64,000 nt of DNA from Ascarosepion bandense (Eukaryota; Mollusca; Cephalopoda; Sepiida; Sepiidae). The position numbers were made by a program, and so were the translations under genes. Positions 63,737-64,000 of this stretch are shown one piece after another; positions within the stretch are counted from its first letter, which is position 1; each line of letters opens with the position of its first letter. The notes below the pieces were generated by a model. It was not told where the DNA came from. It saw only the letters and a list, made by a program, of their open reading frames with translations, and did not search any database. The stretch is taken from positions 1,162,501-1,226,500 of the forward strand of contig JBBBDQ010001293.1 of the NCBI GenBank assembly GCA_037127315.1. The letters run 5' to 3'.

Positions 63737-64000
63737 TATTCGTCGTGGTGCAATGGATATGGGCTCAGTACGAGAGCCGAGTTCGAATTCTAGTCGAACT
63801 CGTTGTATAAACGTAGGCTGAAGTACCTTTGGAAAACTTATTAATCTGCCACTTCTCCATTCTGCTGTGGGTTAAATAGCAGGTCATATTGGGTTCCATT
63901 GCCAACCAGTCTTCCTCAGAAAGTAATGGCAACCTACTGCAAAAAACTCTACTGCCAGTCATTTGACTTCTAGACATGATCGCCCAAACGTGTATCACGT
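63737..64000 (+). mobile_element. SINE-A copy running off the window end
   Basis: Head ATTCGTCGTGGTGCAATGGA (A box TGGTGCAATGG), B box GAGTTCGAATTCTAGTCG, body, and tail ATCGCCCAAACGTGTATCAC at the window edge. Well preserved head. Confidence 0.88.

Overview
This window looks like non-coding, repeat-dominated nuclear DNA of a mollusc, most likely an octopus-type cephalopod. The reasons are the strong AT richness, very long (TA)n, (CA)n, (GATA)n and (GGAA)n microsatellites, many tRNA-derived SINEs, and a mixed load of LINE, Penelope-like, Tc1/mariner and piggyBac-type relics. Octopus genomes are known to carry several tRNA-derived SINE families. The species call is inference. I found no intact host gene, rRNA, functional tRNA, CRISPR array or bacterial feature. 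Every recognisable coding stretch is a fragment of a transposable element.

Layout. 0-9 kb: SINE-A copies, a Tx1/L1-like reverse transcriptase (RT) fragment (3.1-3.6 kb), an RTE-like RT relic (5.9-7.0 kb) and two Tc1 relics (7.6-9.1 kb). 9.4-15.1 kb: two mariner-type transposase pseudogenes, one carrying a nested LINE and the other a nested SINE, with a Helentron-like element between them. 15-21 kb: SINEs, (TA)n blocks, then a pyrimidine-rich tract followed by a purine-rich tract. 22-27.4 kb: two GATA arrays, with 3' ends of the most common LINE (called J here) and SINEs between them. 28-36 kb: a cluster of Penelope-like elements (PLEs) with GIY-YIG endonuclease relics, fold-back repeats and hammerhead-ribozyme-like cores. 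36-43 kb: an inverted SINE-B pair, a young piggyBac-type MITE and an RTE-like endonuclease relic. 43-47 kb: more fold-back repeats with hammerhead-like cores and a mariner N-terminus. 48-57 kb: J LINE copies, a second piggyBac MITE, a further PLE relic, a fold-back with a tRNA-like core, and the longest RT relic (55.5-57.2 kb). 58-64 kb: RTE-like and J LINEs nested in each other, giving chimeric reading frames, and a SINE running off the window end.

How the parts relate. Autonomous families are represented only by dead pieces: J LINE (jockey/CR1-like), RTE-like LINE, at least four GIY-YIG PLE lineages, mariner, Tc1 and piggyBac. The small non-autonomous families (SINE-A, SINE-B, SINE-C, fold-backs, MITEs) presumably depended on them. 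Nesting gives a relative chronology: SINE-A is younger than the 13.7-15.1 kb mariner, J is younger than the 9.4 kb mariner and the 62 kb RTE, and SINE-C is younger than the 42.5 kb J copy. The two piggyBac MITEs differ at about 3 of 222 bases, so they are among the youngest insertions.

The most interesting signal is the repeated hammerhead-like core (CUGAUGA ... GAAA), often on both arms of inverted repeats. It is accompanied by a diverged but recognisable short peptide in several otherwise different fold-back elements. Family names SINE-A to SINE-F and J are local labels used here for cross-reference.
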